A stretch of DNA of 64,000 bases from Glandiceps talaboti (GCF_964340395.1 NC_135571.1:15714721-15778720); one strand, 5' to 3'. Positions 1 through 14,453 are shown, counted from the stretch's first letter. Notes: generated from the sequence alone by a model not told the origin. Program-made: numbers and translations.

Positions 1-86
<86 letters not shown>
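1..86. repeat. (CT)n microsatellite
   Basis: 43 uninterrupted CT dinucleotides run to the window edge, so the true length is unknown. Confidence 0.99.
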
Positions 87-89
<3 letters not shown>

Positions 90-3000
90 TCCCCCCCGGC
101 CGTAAAAACTGCTCGCTCCCTAAAAGAGCTATTTTTTCCTCATTACATACTGGCTTTGTATTCATAACACTACATAGTACTACATACTGATTTGAAATTG
201 ATTGTTTTAAATTGTGACTAATTCAGTTAGAAGGGGTGGGGGAAGAGGGTCGGAGGCCTTACTAAAAGAATCTAATTTTTTATATGGCAAGCTTATACAC
301 ACGTGTCTTAAGTCCACAGAAAGTATGTTACATCGCAAAATACTATTCTTTTATTTACATTCTGTATGTTATTATGAGCAAACACTAGTATTTTATTCAC
401 ATTCTTTATGTTGCCCCTATTATTTGTTGATATACAAACTATAGAACTGTTACTTGGCATAGCTATCCTATGAACTACATGTACATGTCTTCTTAACAAA
501 AATAGCTTTCTGTGTTTACGGTGTTTCACTTCTCTGATACCTTGACCATCACCAAGTTTAATACATGTTACCAGGTTAGATGTGAAACCCACTTTTGTCA
601 TGCTGTTGTTTTACACCATAAACCACCAAGAATGAAATATATTCCAAGGTGAACACAATATTACTCAGGATTCTCATAGAATATATTATGTGAATGACTG
701 ATAAATAAAGTTATAAACACAGACTTGTTTAATGATTATCTAGCAAATAAGGGCTAGTTATTTTAACTACTGTAGCTAGGACTTCTACAGTACAGACACA
801 GTTCAAAGTTATGAGGAAAGTTGGATTTTACATCTCCCCAGTAGTATCCACTCAATGGTATGATGTTATCGTAAGCTACAGAAAAAAGAAACACAGCAAA
901 GTTGTGGTTATATATATTGTTTCTGTTCCAGTAGGTTACTCTACACGTGCACAACTGATGCATGTGTTGTGTTGAGTTGCGTTGCCATATGTATCTCCAT
1001 CTTTAAGACTATAGCATAAACTATACATGTATGTTACTAAAAAGATGTACATGTGTCCACAACACTGGGGCGTGCACTTCTCCAAATGTTAGAATCGGAC
1101 ATAGTTCTTATTTCAAAGTATGAGAGTATTCTCCCCGGTATTCTCTCTTCTCACACTTGATCAGATACCGTCCATTCATCAATGCTCATGTACATGACCC
1201 TGTGTTGTTTATGCTGATATTTTTTGGAACTGTTTATCTCTAACACGAGAAAGCAATCACTGATTAGTATTTATGACAGTATAATATTCATATAATATTA
1301 CAGAAATAATTGTTCTATTTAATGATATTTATTTGTCTATTGTTTTATGCAGAGTTTAATTTTGTAACGAAGAGGGAGAATGCCAATGTGTAGTACAGAT
1401 TTGAAAGGCTGTACATGTAAGAGTGATAAACTTGGCACCGTTTACTATAACTTTTGTTAACAGTGTGAGTGATAAGGTAAGACTGTACACTGAATAAAAT
1501 CCATCGTTTTATTTTTAAAAATCTTACAAGATATGCATTAATTTTGTACTTTGGCATGTAAAGTACTCGTAAAAATAAATACTGAGTGCTCAGCTCACTT
1601 GTAAATCACAAAACGCACAACAATAATTGAATCTTCAATTTGGTCGCAAAACTACTGATTGTAAATTGTGACCCTCCCCAAAAAATTATAATGCAATATA
1701 TGACCCTCCCCCGAGAACAGGTTTGCAAAATGTGACCCCCCCCCCCGATTCCTCCGGCCCTCCCCCTGTCACGGTATATACTGAAGGCTCCCAAAGTTGT
1801 GACGCATTCTTTGCGTGAGCTACCATTATATCATATAGGAGATCATCACAAAATGTATGTCTCTGGTAAACATTAAGGTTGGCACGTTCTTTGATATTTT
1901 TCAGAAAGTCAGTTGACTAAAATGTAACAATTGTAATTCAGTTCTTGCCGTGCCAGACGATAACACATGTGGAAATATTATAATTAGATTTTTGTTGAGC
2001 CAGACAACGTTTTATTTCAGGGTTTTTGTGATTTTCGTTGTAGCATTTCTGGGGCATGAGATATGGCATTTTTAATGTTTTAGCATCCTTAAAAATAATG
2101 TCAAGCTTAACCATGGAAACCGTCTCCTGTGAGTTTGCGCAAGAGAATCCAGAGGGGCAACAATAGTTTTCTGAAGACCCAGATGTTACTCTAACCATAG
2201 GGTAAAGGACAAATAATCAATTTTGTTCTCGCGATTTTCCGGATTTCTAATATTATTTTCTCTACATTTCAAATAAAGTTTTAAATATTGTTTCCTCTCA
2301 CTCCCCCTCCCCACTAGTTTCTACTGTTACCACTGTCTTATAAGAGTTTTCCAACTTTGCATTAATTAGCAGATTGCTAAACCTAGAACAAATTCACGTT
2401 CTAATTGGGTCTATGGTCAAACGGACGTTCTCTATACGTTTGATTTTATTTGGGGATCCAACACAAAGACAGGTTATGTCCAGTGTGCCTGGATACCATT
2501 GAAGATGAGAAGCACTTTATATTTGTTAAGCTTGTCCTCTTTATGAAGAACTCAGAGAAAAGTATATTCCCGCAATCTATATAGACAAGCCGTTATCTGA
2601 TTATAAATTTTTGAGGTTTATGAACAATCAAAATCCTACTGTTATAAGAAACTGTGCAAGATATTTATTTTATGCTTTTGAAAAAAGAACACTATTTTTA
2701 CAAGATGTTGAGTAAGAACAAAAAATGTTTTCAATTGCTAAATTTTTCGTATTATATTCTTTGAATCTCCCATATTACGTTTTGTATTATATATTAGCTG
2801 TACATTTGACCTTAGACGCTATCTTGATTTCTCTTTTTTTTTTGAGACTGTACATTGGGCCAGTGGCCAAAGTACTCATTGATTAATAAACATTATTATT
2901 ATACGATTGATTCAATGCAAATTCTCGCAGTTTCTTGTAATAATGTTATGCTCAGACATCGAAAAGAATCATCAAGAATAAAATCAAACTCTGAAAAAAA

Positions 3001-3135
3001 TAAACGGCACTCAAGTACACTTATTTTATGTGACAATCGAGCACTTTGGCGGTAATCATGATCAGAAGCTAACACTGGATATTTGTGCCGCGATACTACT
3101 ATACGACATGTGATCGGACTATCGGAACGCATATT
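87..3135. other. No recognised gene
   Basis: AT-rich sequence with short poly-C patches (1670-1770, ending near CCTCCGGCCC). 2190-2290 is repeated in inverted orientation at about 5740-5890 (shared core AGAAATCCGGAAA), so it belongs to an interspersed repeat. Short open frames have no coding character. Confidence 0.6.
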
Positions 3136-4880
3136 AGGGACCGGACAGAATTTACGGCGGGGGGGGGGGGGGGGGGCTGGGGAGAAATTATCTCTGACTT
3201 GGTTTTTTTCCTGCCCCCCCCCATCCACTGTGACCAAAATTTCACAGCCCCCCCTTTCAAAAGTATATAAATTCACCCCCCCCCCCCCTAAAAAAAAAAA
3301 AAAAAAAAAAAAAAAAAGTGCACAATATCCTGCCCCCTACAATAACTAAAAAGAGTACAATTTTTTTTGTTACTGTAGCACAACTGTAATATTTCTTTTG
3401 GTACTACTATTATGTTACTATTTCAGCCCAAACAACTTAGTAGTTGTAGAGGAAGTTTTTTAGAAAACAAAACAAAATAAAACATTTTGACCATACATGT
3501 AATCATACACATGTGGTATAATCTTGTTTATTTCCCAACTAGACACCATAAGTAGTCATCACTTAATACCAAGGCATTTGATGTGGTGGTTTTAACTGTC
3601 ATTCACTGATACATACACAGAAATACAGACACAGAGTAAACACACATTCACATGCGTGATTTGTGAAAAACTGTAGTGGGGACATTTGTGGGGAGTATCT
3701 AAGGACATCACATCACATCACCTACATAGTGTATTCAAATATCTATTTATACTCATAACACAATAACTATCTAATGTCAGACATTTGTGATGTCATGAAG
3801 TGCTAGCAAACTAAGGATTTTATGCACACTAAGGTCTGACAAATATAGCTTTCACATTCCTACACCAAATGCATTACCAAAACACATGTAAATGTAAGAC
3901 ATTTGTGACTTCATGAAAGTGCAAAGAAATTCAGAATACTTAGATGTAATCAATATGCTTCCAGTTCCAAAACCATACATATTTAAACCTATAGTGTCAG
4001 GCATTTGTGACTTCATGATGGGGACAGCAAATTCAGAATTGTATTCAATACACTGTACAGTGATCAGATGAATATTACTCACAGTTCTCTAAACCATTCA
4101 AAAAAGTAAAAGTAAGAAGAAGGAAAGAGAAAAGAACAATTAGTCAAGTAAAAAGACTGTTGTTAACTGTTTTTAGTGAGCAACTTGTGGATAAGGTTGT
4201 AGGAAAATACGGCCAGAAGGCAACTACCAAAGTTAGTGCAAAGTCACTGATGAAAAAACACCACGCAGACATCTAAATGCTTTACAATATTTAGTACAGA
4301 TAGATGCATTTGATGATGCTGAGGAGGGAAATAGTTTAATTTCACTGGTTTTAGATAGAAAGAAAGACAAGTCTTGCCTCACATCTTCAGACTCTAGTGA
4401 GTCTGAGAGTGAAACTCAAGAATAGTGTCTTCTTCTTCTTATATACATATGTATCCTTGATGGTAATTACACACTGAACCTGTTTCCACAGTGCTAAAAT
4501 GTATGTATGTATGTATGTATACATATGTGTGTGTGTAAGTGTGTGTGTGTGTGTGTGTGTGAACAACTTGGAGTATATAAGAGTAATTCAGGGTGTATCA
4601 AATTAATCTTGAGTAGTGTTTTTATGCTTCACTAAATAGGTACATACAAACGTACACACTTCCATTTTAATACATACATGAAAGTGTAGACATTCAATAT
4701 TAAAGGCGATATCAAGTGCTATCTCATGCAATGCTAAATTTTCTAACATATTAATTTTTTTCAATGACAAAATATTTCGCGCCCCCCCTTCAAACCATGA
4801 GAATTTTCATGACCCCCCCCCCCTTCAAGCCTCCCATTTTTTTCATGCCCCCCCCCCGCCGTAAATTCTGTCCGGTCCCT
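3136..4880. mobile_element. Terminal-inverted-repeat DNA element with poly-G/C ends
   Basis: The left end AGGGACCGGACAGAATTTAC followed by GGCGGGGG (3136 on) is repeated inverted at 4851-4880, about 30 bp of near-perfect match. Just inside each end lie long G or C runs and an A run (3290-3317). Near 4330-4425 a short open stretch encodes an acidic/Ser-rich tail (SSDSSESESETQE) that might be the end of a transposase-like frame, but no domain is recognisable. (GT)n occurs at 4528-4560. Confidence 0.7.
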
Positions 4881-5280
4881 TATAGGACTGGGAGCTAGAT
4901 CATAACAGGCCACAGTAAACAGTCGTCAACACGTAGCTCGCGCTCAGTACCATGCATTTGCAATATTATATAATTATTGGCTCGGAATGTTTTTTTACAA
5001 ATACATGGCACAATGTCTTCGATTATTTTTAGTCTAAAAGTTTGAACGGTAACTTATGGAACGTGGAAAAAAAACATTTAGTGTTGCGTACAACACAGCC
5101 GTGTGAATACTCGAGACACGGGACATGCAAGTACATTTACAGTTTATAAATTATATAAACACACAGTATACAATCGTGTATTCAACTCATTCAGTATATT
5201 TCAACCCAGTATGGTAAACAGCTCAGTTACTCTCGGTAATCCAAATCAACCCTTGTTTTATTTCTTTTTGTCTTACGTCT

Positions 5281-6073
5281 TACCATAGTCTATCAGCTAG
5301 CCCTCGGATGTTCTTCCGATAAAATACGACACACAGCCGAACAACGCTATCGAGGATGGGCAGGCCCTCACATGCGAACTTCGTTCGCTTATAGTTTTAG
5401 CATCGAAAGAAAGCCCGAACGTCTAGCAGCAAGACTAGTCTTACCAGTACTTACCGAGAAAGATAGTGATTCTCAGCTTGGTCGTTAATTATTCAGGATT
5501 ACGTTAGGATTACGTCGTTTGGGTGGAGAAGTGCATAATTACATGCGTATTGAACCCGTGTGATAAGCTTACATTGCGCAGAAAGTGTAAATACAAATGT
5601 ATCTACTGATCCGACTAATGACAGTACACGTGTTACCTCCTTATAGTCGGATCAGTGGGTTTGTTCTTGAATTAGCAAGCTACTAATTAATGCAAAGCTG
5701 ATAAACTCAGATAACACAGTGATATCAGGTAGGAAATAGGAGAAAAAAAATAGTGAGAGGAAAAGGTACTATTTGAAATATACAGAAAATAATATTAGAA
5801 ATCCGGAAAGTGGCGAGAAAAAAAATGACTATTTCTCCTTTTCCCTGTGCTCTAACCAAATATACTGCCAAAAACTGTACTTCAAGCCGGGCAATTTTTC
5901 TTCAAAATTTCAGCTTTGGCGCCCTATATCAGTTGCAACTTTACATGTACATAACACCCCAACTCGTAGGGACATAGGTCGTATTTAAGACATTCTCGAT
6001 AGCGATGTTCGGTCGTGTGTTGTATTGACTATTGTATCGGAAGAACATCCGAGGTCTAGCACATAGACTACCT
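5281..6073. mobile_element. MITE-like inverted-repeat element (~790 bp)
   Basis: The arms 5281-5358 and 5992-6073 are inverted copies sharing CCTCGGATGTTCTTCCGATA and GCTATCGAG. Inside, a perfect 13-bp inverted repeat (ACTGATCCGACTA, 5605-5617, and its complement, 5644-5656) encloses a 26-base loop. No transposase is seen, so it is non-autonomous. Confidence 0.75.
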
Positions 6074-6689
6074 TCTCTCACCAGGAGAGACTAGTGTTTG
6101 TATTGAAAGCTGCCATCGTTGAGGGCGCCAGTCACGTTACAATTTAACCTCATGTTCCAATATGCCATTTCTACTCAACCGAAGGTAATGGGGTGAAAGT
6201 TCGTTTTCGTTCGTGGGTACGGGTGGGTGTCATTAAAGTTGAAACAGGCAGACACAGGCAGCAAACAATGGAAGCAGGCAGAAATAACCTTTGACCTTGA
6301 ACATCGAACACTCTAGCTTACTGTCAAATTACTGTTTATCAAGAAACAATTAGGACTTTACCAACGTTTATCAGTTTCACAGACTTTCAGAGGTGATAAA
6401 TCATAGAAGTAACATAATATAAGACATAAATGAAAACCTGAAGTAACTTTTTTTTAAAAATTATTCTTATGCAATGTGATATTTACATGTTGTAAGTATT
6501 AACCAAACAATTAGTTTCTCCCCATGCAAGAGTACTGTGTATTCACCATGCTTCAAAATACAGCTCTATGAAATCTGTATTATTAAAGTTGGTTGTACCT
6601 AAATTTTGTCTTTTATACCCTTCAAAGAGTTAACTATAATAATGGGAATGTTACTAAGTCATGGATTTCATGACTTCTCCTTGCAAACC
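6074..6689. other. No recognised gene
   Basis: AT-rich spacer between the MITE-like element and the satellite. Only a poly-T stretch near 6450 stands out. Confidence 0.5.
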
Positions 6690-9435
6690 TGTGTTCACAC
6701 TATTCACATAGTATATACAGCAATGTATAAATGATAAAAAAATTTCTACACAGAAACATGTGGTGCATTATGGGATAATATTTCATACACAAATCAAATG
6801 TTTTTTCATTTCAAACCATTCAGTGTGCACATTATTAAATCACCAATTAGGCCTAGTAGAGTACTATGTATGCTATAAAAAAATAGGTATTTCATACACA
6901 CATTCAAAGGTTTATTTTCTTCCACACCATTCAGTGTGCAAACAATACAAGTATTAGGCCGAGTACAATAATATATCAGCCATCGTATTATATATGTGAC
7001 TTTGAATAAACTTCGACTTTTATACCCAGCACACACATAAATATATGGTGCATTATGGGAAATTTCACTATTTCATACAATAATGAAACCTGATGAGTGT
7101 GCACACTATACCCCTATTAGGCCTAGTACAGTACAATATCAGCTATCATATGATGTTTTTCACTTGCAAACAATTGAGTGTGCACACTATTGATGTAGTA
7201 GATTTAATACAGGTATATATAAGCTATATTATGATGTATTTCACTTTTGATAAATTTCGTCTTTCATACCCAACAGACACAGAAAGATGTGGTGCATTAT
7301 GGGACATCTCATTATTTCATTCACAAATCAAATGCACTTTTCTTGCAAACTACTGAGTGTGCACACTATACAGGTATTAGGGACAATACAATATTATATC
7401 AGCTATTATATGATACACGTGACTTTAAATAAATGTTGTCTTTCATACCCAGCAGACACACCTTCATTCAGGAAATTATAGCAATATTTACAAATTTTGA
7501 TGAAACTGCACGTGTGTTTTCTTGGAAACAATTGAGTGTGCACATTATTCATATAGTAGCCTTAATACAGTTATATATAAGCTATGACATGATATATTTC
7601 ACTTTTGATAAATTTCGTCGTTGATACCCAGCAGACACAGAAAGATGTGGTGCATTATGGGAAATTTCACTATTTCATACACAAATGAAATTCACTTTTC
7701 TAGCAAACCATTGAGTGTGCACACTATTCACATATTAGGCCTAGTACACTACTATATGAGCTATCAAATGATATATGTGACTTTATATAAATTTCGTCTT
7801 TCATATCCAGCAGACACACTTTTATTTAGGAAATTATAGGAATATTTACAAATTTTGATGAAACTACACGTGCGTTTTCTTGCAAACAATTGAGTGTGCA
7901 CACTATTCACCTATTAGGCCTAGTACAATATCATATCAGCTATTATATGATATACGTGACTTTATATAAATTTTGTCGTTGATACCCAGCAGACACTGAA
8001 AGATGTGATGCATTATGGGAAATTTCATTCTTTCATACACAAATTAAATTCACTTTTCTAGCAAACCATTGAGTGTGCACACTATTCACATATTAGGCCT
8101 AGTACACTACTATATGGGCTATCAAATGATATATGTGACTTTATATAAATTTCGTCTTTCATACCCAGCAGACACACTTTTATTTATACAATTATAGGAA
8201 TATTTATAAATTTTGATGAACTGCACATGCGTTTTCTTGTAAACAATTGAGTGTGCACATTATTCATATAGTAGGCTTAATACAGTTATATATAAGCTAT
8301 AACATGATATATTTCATTTTTGATAAATTTTGTCGTTCATACCCAGCAGACAGAAAGATGTGATGCATTATGGGAAATTTCACTATTTCATACACAAATG
8401 AAATTCCCTTTTCTAGCAAACCATTGAGTGTGCACACTATTCACGTATTAGGCCTAGTACACTACTATATGAGCTATCAAATGATATATGTGACTTTATA
8501 TAAATTTCGTCTTTCATACCCAGCAGACACACTTTTATTTAGGAAATTATAGGAATATTTACAAATTTTGATGAAACTACACGTGCGTTTTCATGCAAAC
8601 AATTGAGTGTGCACACTGTTCACCTATTAGGCCTAGTACAATATCATATCAGCTATCATATGATATATGTGACTTTATATAAATTTTGTCGTTGATACCC
8701 AGCAGACACTGAAAGATGTGATGCATTATGGGAAATTTCATTCTTTCATACACAAATTAAATTCACTTTTCTAGCAAACAATTGAGTGTGCACACTATTC
8801 ACGTATTAGGCCCAGTACACTACTATATGGGCTATCAAATGATATATGTAACTTTATATAAATTTCGTCTTTCATACCCAGCAGACACACTTTTATTTAT
8901 ACAATTATAGGAATATTTATAAATTTTGATGAACTGCACATGCGTTTTCTTGTAAACAATTGAGTGTGCACATTATTCATATAGTAGGCTTAATACAGTT
9001 ATATATAAGCTATAACATGATATATTTCATTTTTGATAAATTTCGTCGTTCATACCCAGCAGACACAGAAAGATGTGGTGCATTCTGGGAAATTTCACTG
9101 TTTCATACACAAATCAAACCCACTTTTCTAGCAAACCATTGAGTGTGCACACTATTCACCTATAAGGCCTAGTACAATATTATATCAGCTATCATATGAT
9201 ATATGTGACTTTAAATAAATTTTGTCTTTTATACCCAGCAGACACGCCTTTATTTAGAAAATTATAGCAATATTTACTAATTTGTTGAAAGTTCATGTGC
9301 GTTTTCTTGCAAACCATTGAGTGTTCACACTATTCACCTAGTAGACAATAATATATACTATATATTATATAGTACAATATTATATCAGCTATCATATGAT
9401 ATATGTGACTTTAAATAAATTTTGTCTTTTATACC
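6690..9435. repeat. Tandem satellite, ~358-bp unit, 717-bp higher-order period
   Basis: The marker GTGCATTATGGG (or a close variant) recurs at about 6761, 7047, 7288, 7647, 8006, 8363, 8722 and 9076. Spacings are about 358 bp from 7288 on, and 717 bp between near-identical units. Each unit contains two related halves with GAGTGTGCACACTATTCA and TTAGGCCTAGTACA. The array decays at its left end. Short open frames within it repeat with the unit and are not genes. Confidence 0.9.
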
Positions 9436-10794
9436 TCTGGTAGTGAATGAGTATGTCCTAGTGAAGCCGTGTTGTTTACATAAAGTGAATGCTGTTATCA
9501 GCATCCTTTGTTGACATAACTATTCAATGGGTGGAAAACAGCTCCTGCAGACAATGTAATCGAAACGAAAATTATTTAATATTTCCATACCCATCAAACA
9601 TACAGAGATCGAATGAGAATGGCTTCAATAGTTCCCCATAATATTTTCTCAAGTTGTTCAAATGTAGCATGTGTCATAACAGTACATTTGATCTATGGAT
9701 GACCATTCAAAATCTTCGCGAAAGTTGACCCACAAATTCGTTAGAGCAGAACGTTTTGTTGGATAACCATCCCTCTTGAAAGCTATGTGTACACATACTT
9801 TATTTCATTTTTTACTGCGTTCATCATTACCATCCACACAGTGACATGAAGTGGTTTCATCTTCTTTCAAAGCACAGCCCATGTTCACTGAAGCCGGCCG
9901 TACTGTGGTGTATTGTGTATTGTCTCCGACCAGTTTTGTTTGAGTTTTTTATGGATAGACATGTCTTACGTTGTGGAAGTTATTTGACCTGGGAGCGTGA
10001 AGCTTAGTGCTGACTCTACTTTGCTGTGTCCATCCACTTTTGACATGTGATTGGCATGACACAGTAATTGTTCAGGTAGACAAAACAATGGAAACAAAAA
10101 TAGCAACATTATAATGAGCGTTGCGTCTTTTTACTTTGATATGATTCCGACGATGTACATGTGATGTATTACAATGAAAACGATCGACTCCCAGCAACAT
10201 GGAAATCAAAACATACAATCGGACTACACATTGTTTAAAAACAAATGCTATCGTAGTGAAAATATTTTATGAAGCTAACTTGCTTTCTTGAAAACATCAT
10301 TTCAAATTATTTTATTTGTCTTCCTTTTTTGCTTTGATCATGGCTACACTGGTGGCGTGGAGAACCCCGGCCCCGGTAACATTTTTACGTGAATTCAACT
10401 GCCTTCACCCATTATTACCTACTCAGTTATATCACTCGGAAATGTGTGTAGGGTGATCGCTCACTGCGGGTGCTGCCGACAAAATGCCAAGGAACCATTG
10501 TTGTCGGAAGACTAAACTGGTACACCACAATATGTACAGTTACAGATAATACTATATAGCAAGCGTAATTAGTAATTCATAAATAAACATTACACAAAGG
10601 CTTAGAAGGCTTTTGTAACACGTGGGACCTCGACACCTTTCGTGAGCTGGTTGAGGTGCCGAAGTTAGTCGAAGCACAGGGGATTAAGGTGGCAAGTATT
10701 TTTACGACTTTCTTGCCAATGCGCGCAATATTTAGAGGTATGAATGCAATTTCATTTATTTTTATGGCAAAATAAACATAATTACACAAGATTC
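9436..10794. other. No recognised gene; one short exon-like open stretch
   Basis: Mostly featureless. About 9950-10160 matches 48120-48290 in inverted orientation (shared TTGCGTCTTTTT and its complement), marking an interspersed repeat. At 10609-10735 on the plus strand a GC-richer stretch is open for about 42 codons (start TWDLDTFRELVEVPK) and is bounded by an AG and by AGAG|GTATGA. I do not recognise it. Confidence 0.4.
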
Positions 10795-12250
10795 AATATT
10801 GTCGTACATAGATCTAAGAACTTTCAAAATGTTTCCATGCAAGTTATAAGATATTAATCTGTGCCACAGGTACCTGTGGGTTACACAGTCGAACGCTTTA
10901 GAAAAGTCAATAAAAATACAATACATACGACCCTTTTTCTGAGTTAAATATTTTGAACTTAAGATTGTAGTGTGAAAATATTGTCCATTGTGCTGTATCC
11001 CTTTCTAAACCCAGCCTGTGCTTCATTGATTATGAATGCTTCGTCCGCCCAACTCACTAAACGCTTATTAACAATTTTAGTGAAAATCTTACTCATGGAC
11101 GATATCAGAGAAATCCACGAAAATTATTAACTTCGGTCAAAGGACCTTTTTTATGAAGTGGATAAATTATTCCTTTCCCCCAACTACTAGGAAATGTACC
11201 TGTTTTAAGAATTACATTAAACAGATCACATAAACTTTGGTGGAGAATATCATTACTGTTTTTGAACATTTCATTTACAAGTCCATCGGGGCCTGGTGAC
11301 TTGCAGTTTTGTAGATCATTAATACACTTGCTGACTTCCGTTAATGTGATTTCTCTATTGACATCCAATGGTAAGTTAAGGTTACATAACTCACACAAAT
11401 TATCATGCTTAAGAAGATCTTCTGTAATTTTCCTATCAAAAGCACAATCTACAGTCAGTGGCGAAGTGTTCAGTAATTTAACCATACATTTGAGCCAATC
11501 TTGTCGGTGGGAGAACAACTTTTTCTAGCACCTCTAATTTCTTTGATATTTTCCAAAACTTAGAATATACACATATACCTTGGTTGAAGTCATCTACGGA
11601 AAGTGAAGTACAATTTGATTTAATGACAGAATCTTGTGAACTCGTGTCCATGGGGAAAATAAAGGTTTCAAATGTCAAATGAACGTTAACTACAGAAGTA
11701 CATATTACTTTATGCGGTGAATATCTTCTTCAGAATTTATCTTTATGACCAGCGACTCATCTTCTTTCCGAGCAAATATTCTGTCACCTTTATCACGATG
11801 TCATCAGTGTTTTCTTCCTGTGATTCTGGTACTCCATGTATTTCTAGATTATTTCGTTGGGTGTATTGCTGCAAATCTTCAATTCGTTTCGTTGTCTTTA
11901 TTTTTGAGTTGTCTGTCTGTCTCTTCTAATTTCTGATGTAGGACTTTGTTTTCTTCCAGGAGGTCTTGCACTTGATTTCTAAAATCTTCGAAAAGTGTGT
12001 TTATGTATGTGACCGATTGTTGAAGTTGTTCTATTGTAACTACCCATCAAGGATAACCAGTCCACTTTCTGACATAAAGTATCTAGTCTTCTTTCAATAT
12101 TGGACATACCAGTTGCGCCTTCGGCCATTTTGTCATTGTTGTTGTCCACCTTCTCACTGGATCGTGGAAAACGCTTGCCTTTGCATTTCCTACATAAATG
12201 TAGGTCACCTTGGGCAAGGCGTACACCTTTTCTTCTCCATACCATTATCG
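10795..12250 (-). pseudogene. Decayed LINE retrotransposon (ORF1-like plus partial reverse transcriptase)
   Basis: Read on the minus strand. 12245-11700 carries a coiled-coil ORF1-type segment (MSNIERRLDTLCQKVDWL, then LLEENKVLHQKLEETDRQ, then NNLEIHGVPES) in more than one frame. 11518-10795 carries the N-terminal half of a reverse transcriptase: KSPGPDGLVNEMFKN, FPSSWGKGIIYPLHKKG, FTKIVNKRLVSWADEAF, AGFRKGYSTMDNIF and the palm motif FIDFSKAFD. There are at least three frameshifts or stops, no endonuclease between the two parts, and the YADD half is missing. Non-functional. Confidence 0.85.
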
Positions 12251-13274
12251 ATTTGAAATGTAAAAAAATGTACGGGCCATGGACAAGACGAGTTCCGCTG
12301 AACTATTTCCATGGTCCACATCAGATAACAATTGTCTATTTCTTTTGTATTCTTTTTGTATATTTGTATCATATGTTTCTTTGAAAGTGTAGCTTATTTT
12401 TGTTATCTGGTGAAATACATTCCATTCATTCATTATGTAGTTGCTTATTGCATGTTGGTGCTGTCTTGTATGAAAGGGTCTGAATAGTCTCAAAATTGAC
12501 TTTTCAGAGTAGGACCCCCCCCCCCCCCCACATGGTGTACACATCCCAGTCTCAAACTCTTCCCCCTACCTCTTACTGTCAAGATGCTATCAAACTATAT
12601 TTCAAAAATATTTCAACCCATGTAGTTGCTTTTGACATGTTGGTGCTGTCTTGTAAAGCTTGAAAATTACTTTCTGAGAATGTTTGAATAGTCTCAAAAT
12701 TGAGAGTTAAAAACCTCCTGGGCTTCTAGGGGGAGACCCCTAAGAGATATTAAGAGATGTATATATTCCCTACTCAAACTTTCCCTTACCTTCAAGATGC
12801 TATTAAACTTCTTTTGGAATATATTTACCCTGTGTAGTCAATAATTATAATTATGATAGTGCTAACCTGGGATCTTATAAAGTTGGTGCACGATAGTCAA
12901 GCAGTCCACACTGAGTCATGATCCAAAAATATCTGTCATGTGAATATCATATAGGTGGGGGGTCATTATGTTTTAGAATTAAGTGATGGGGGGGGGGGGG
13001 GGGTTTCAGCCTTTTTTTGGTTTTACAGATGGGGGGGGGTCAGGGGTCAGTGACTTTTTTGTCAGACCGATTAAGAATCCAATGCCCCCCCCCCCCCCCA
13101 GGCTGGAGAAACTGACCGTTCCCTAAGTGATTGAAATATTGGTAAGATCACATATATCCCATGGGAGACTACTACAGTAAGCGGATTTAAAAATTGACCA
13201 CATTTTACTTCACAAAATTTGAAAGGATAACAAATGTGATTTTAGGTAAAAAGAAAATGGTGAATTTAAAAAAT
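12251..13274. repeat. Degenerate duplicated repeat with long poly-C and poly-G tracts
   Basis: A segment containing CATGTTGGTGCTGTCTTGTA and GAATAGTCTCAAAATTGA occurs twice (12430-12510 and 12615-12710). C runs at 12517-12531 and 13085-13099 and G runs at 12989-13006 and 13031-13040 mark the ends of decayed elements like the one at 3136-4880. Confidence 0.55.
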
Positions 13275-14414
13275 ACCACCAATGGCGTTGTAGCACAACT
13301 GTACAGTTTTTAAAAAAATGTCTATCCATATGCTAGTCCATGCTAAAGATAGGTGTTCATTAGCTGAATGACTATCCAGTTGCCTATCCAACCATGTTGC
13401 TATCTTTGTGATATCCGCGATCATTTGGCTGTTGCTATGGGCGTGGTCTTGTTAATAGGCATATTTGCATACATTTTAAAATGTTTATTCATTTGTCTAT
13501 TAATCATTATCTTCGCAATGTATGTGATCATTTGGCTGTTGCTATGAGCATGGTCTTGTTGCTAGGCACATGTGCATACATTTTTTTGAATATTTATTCA
13601 TGTCTTTCGATTCCTGTTATCTTTGCAATATACATGATTATTTGGCTGTTGCTATGGGCATGGTCTTGTTGCTAGGCAAATTGACATACACATTTTTGAA
13701 TGTTTATTCAATTGTCTATTAATCCCTGTTTGTGAAATACATGAGTTTGGCTGTTGCTATGGGCGTGGTCATGGTTGCTAGGGATATTTCCATACATTTT
13801 TTGAATTTTTTATGCACTTGCCTACCAGATGATGTTATTTGACCAAAATATAGTGCCATTTGGTTGTTGCTAAGGGCGTGGTCATGGTTGCTACGGCCAA
13901 TTGTGTCAAAATATTTTGAAGAAAATCTGCAGAATAACACTTCTAGAAACATCTCACCAAGTTTCAGTCTCACTGGTACTTTTTGAGATATAAATTTTTG
14001 ACCAAAATTCACATTTTTACACCTAATTTACATATTACTGATAAGATCATTATATGCTTAATATTTCTTCATCTATACACCAACAGACGCATCCCCATTA
14101 AATTTCAGCCCAATCTCCTGAGTAGTTTTGACATTAAAGATTTTTTAACAAAAAGACACATTTTTAGCCCTAATTTGCATATTACTGATGGAATCATCAT
14201 GTCATGAACAAATCTTACTTTATACCCCCTTAAGAATGTTCCCACCAAATTTTGCACCAATCTGCCCTGGTGTTTCTGAGTTTAAGTTTTTTTTACCAAT
14301 AATCACAATTTTTGACCCAAATCACAACTGTGGTGCGATCATTTTCAATTGAACAATTTCCCAACTAGACCCCCCCCCCCCCAATCGGGTTGACAGTTTT
14401 TGAGTTTAAGTTGT

Positions 14415-14453
<39 letters not shown>

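Noticed and set aside
10577-10789. 70-codon minus-strand frame next to the LINE
   Set aside because: No similarity to reverse transcriptase motifs and no coding signal; the opposite strand is the more plausible reading there.
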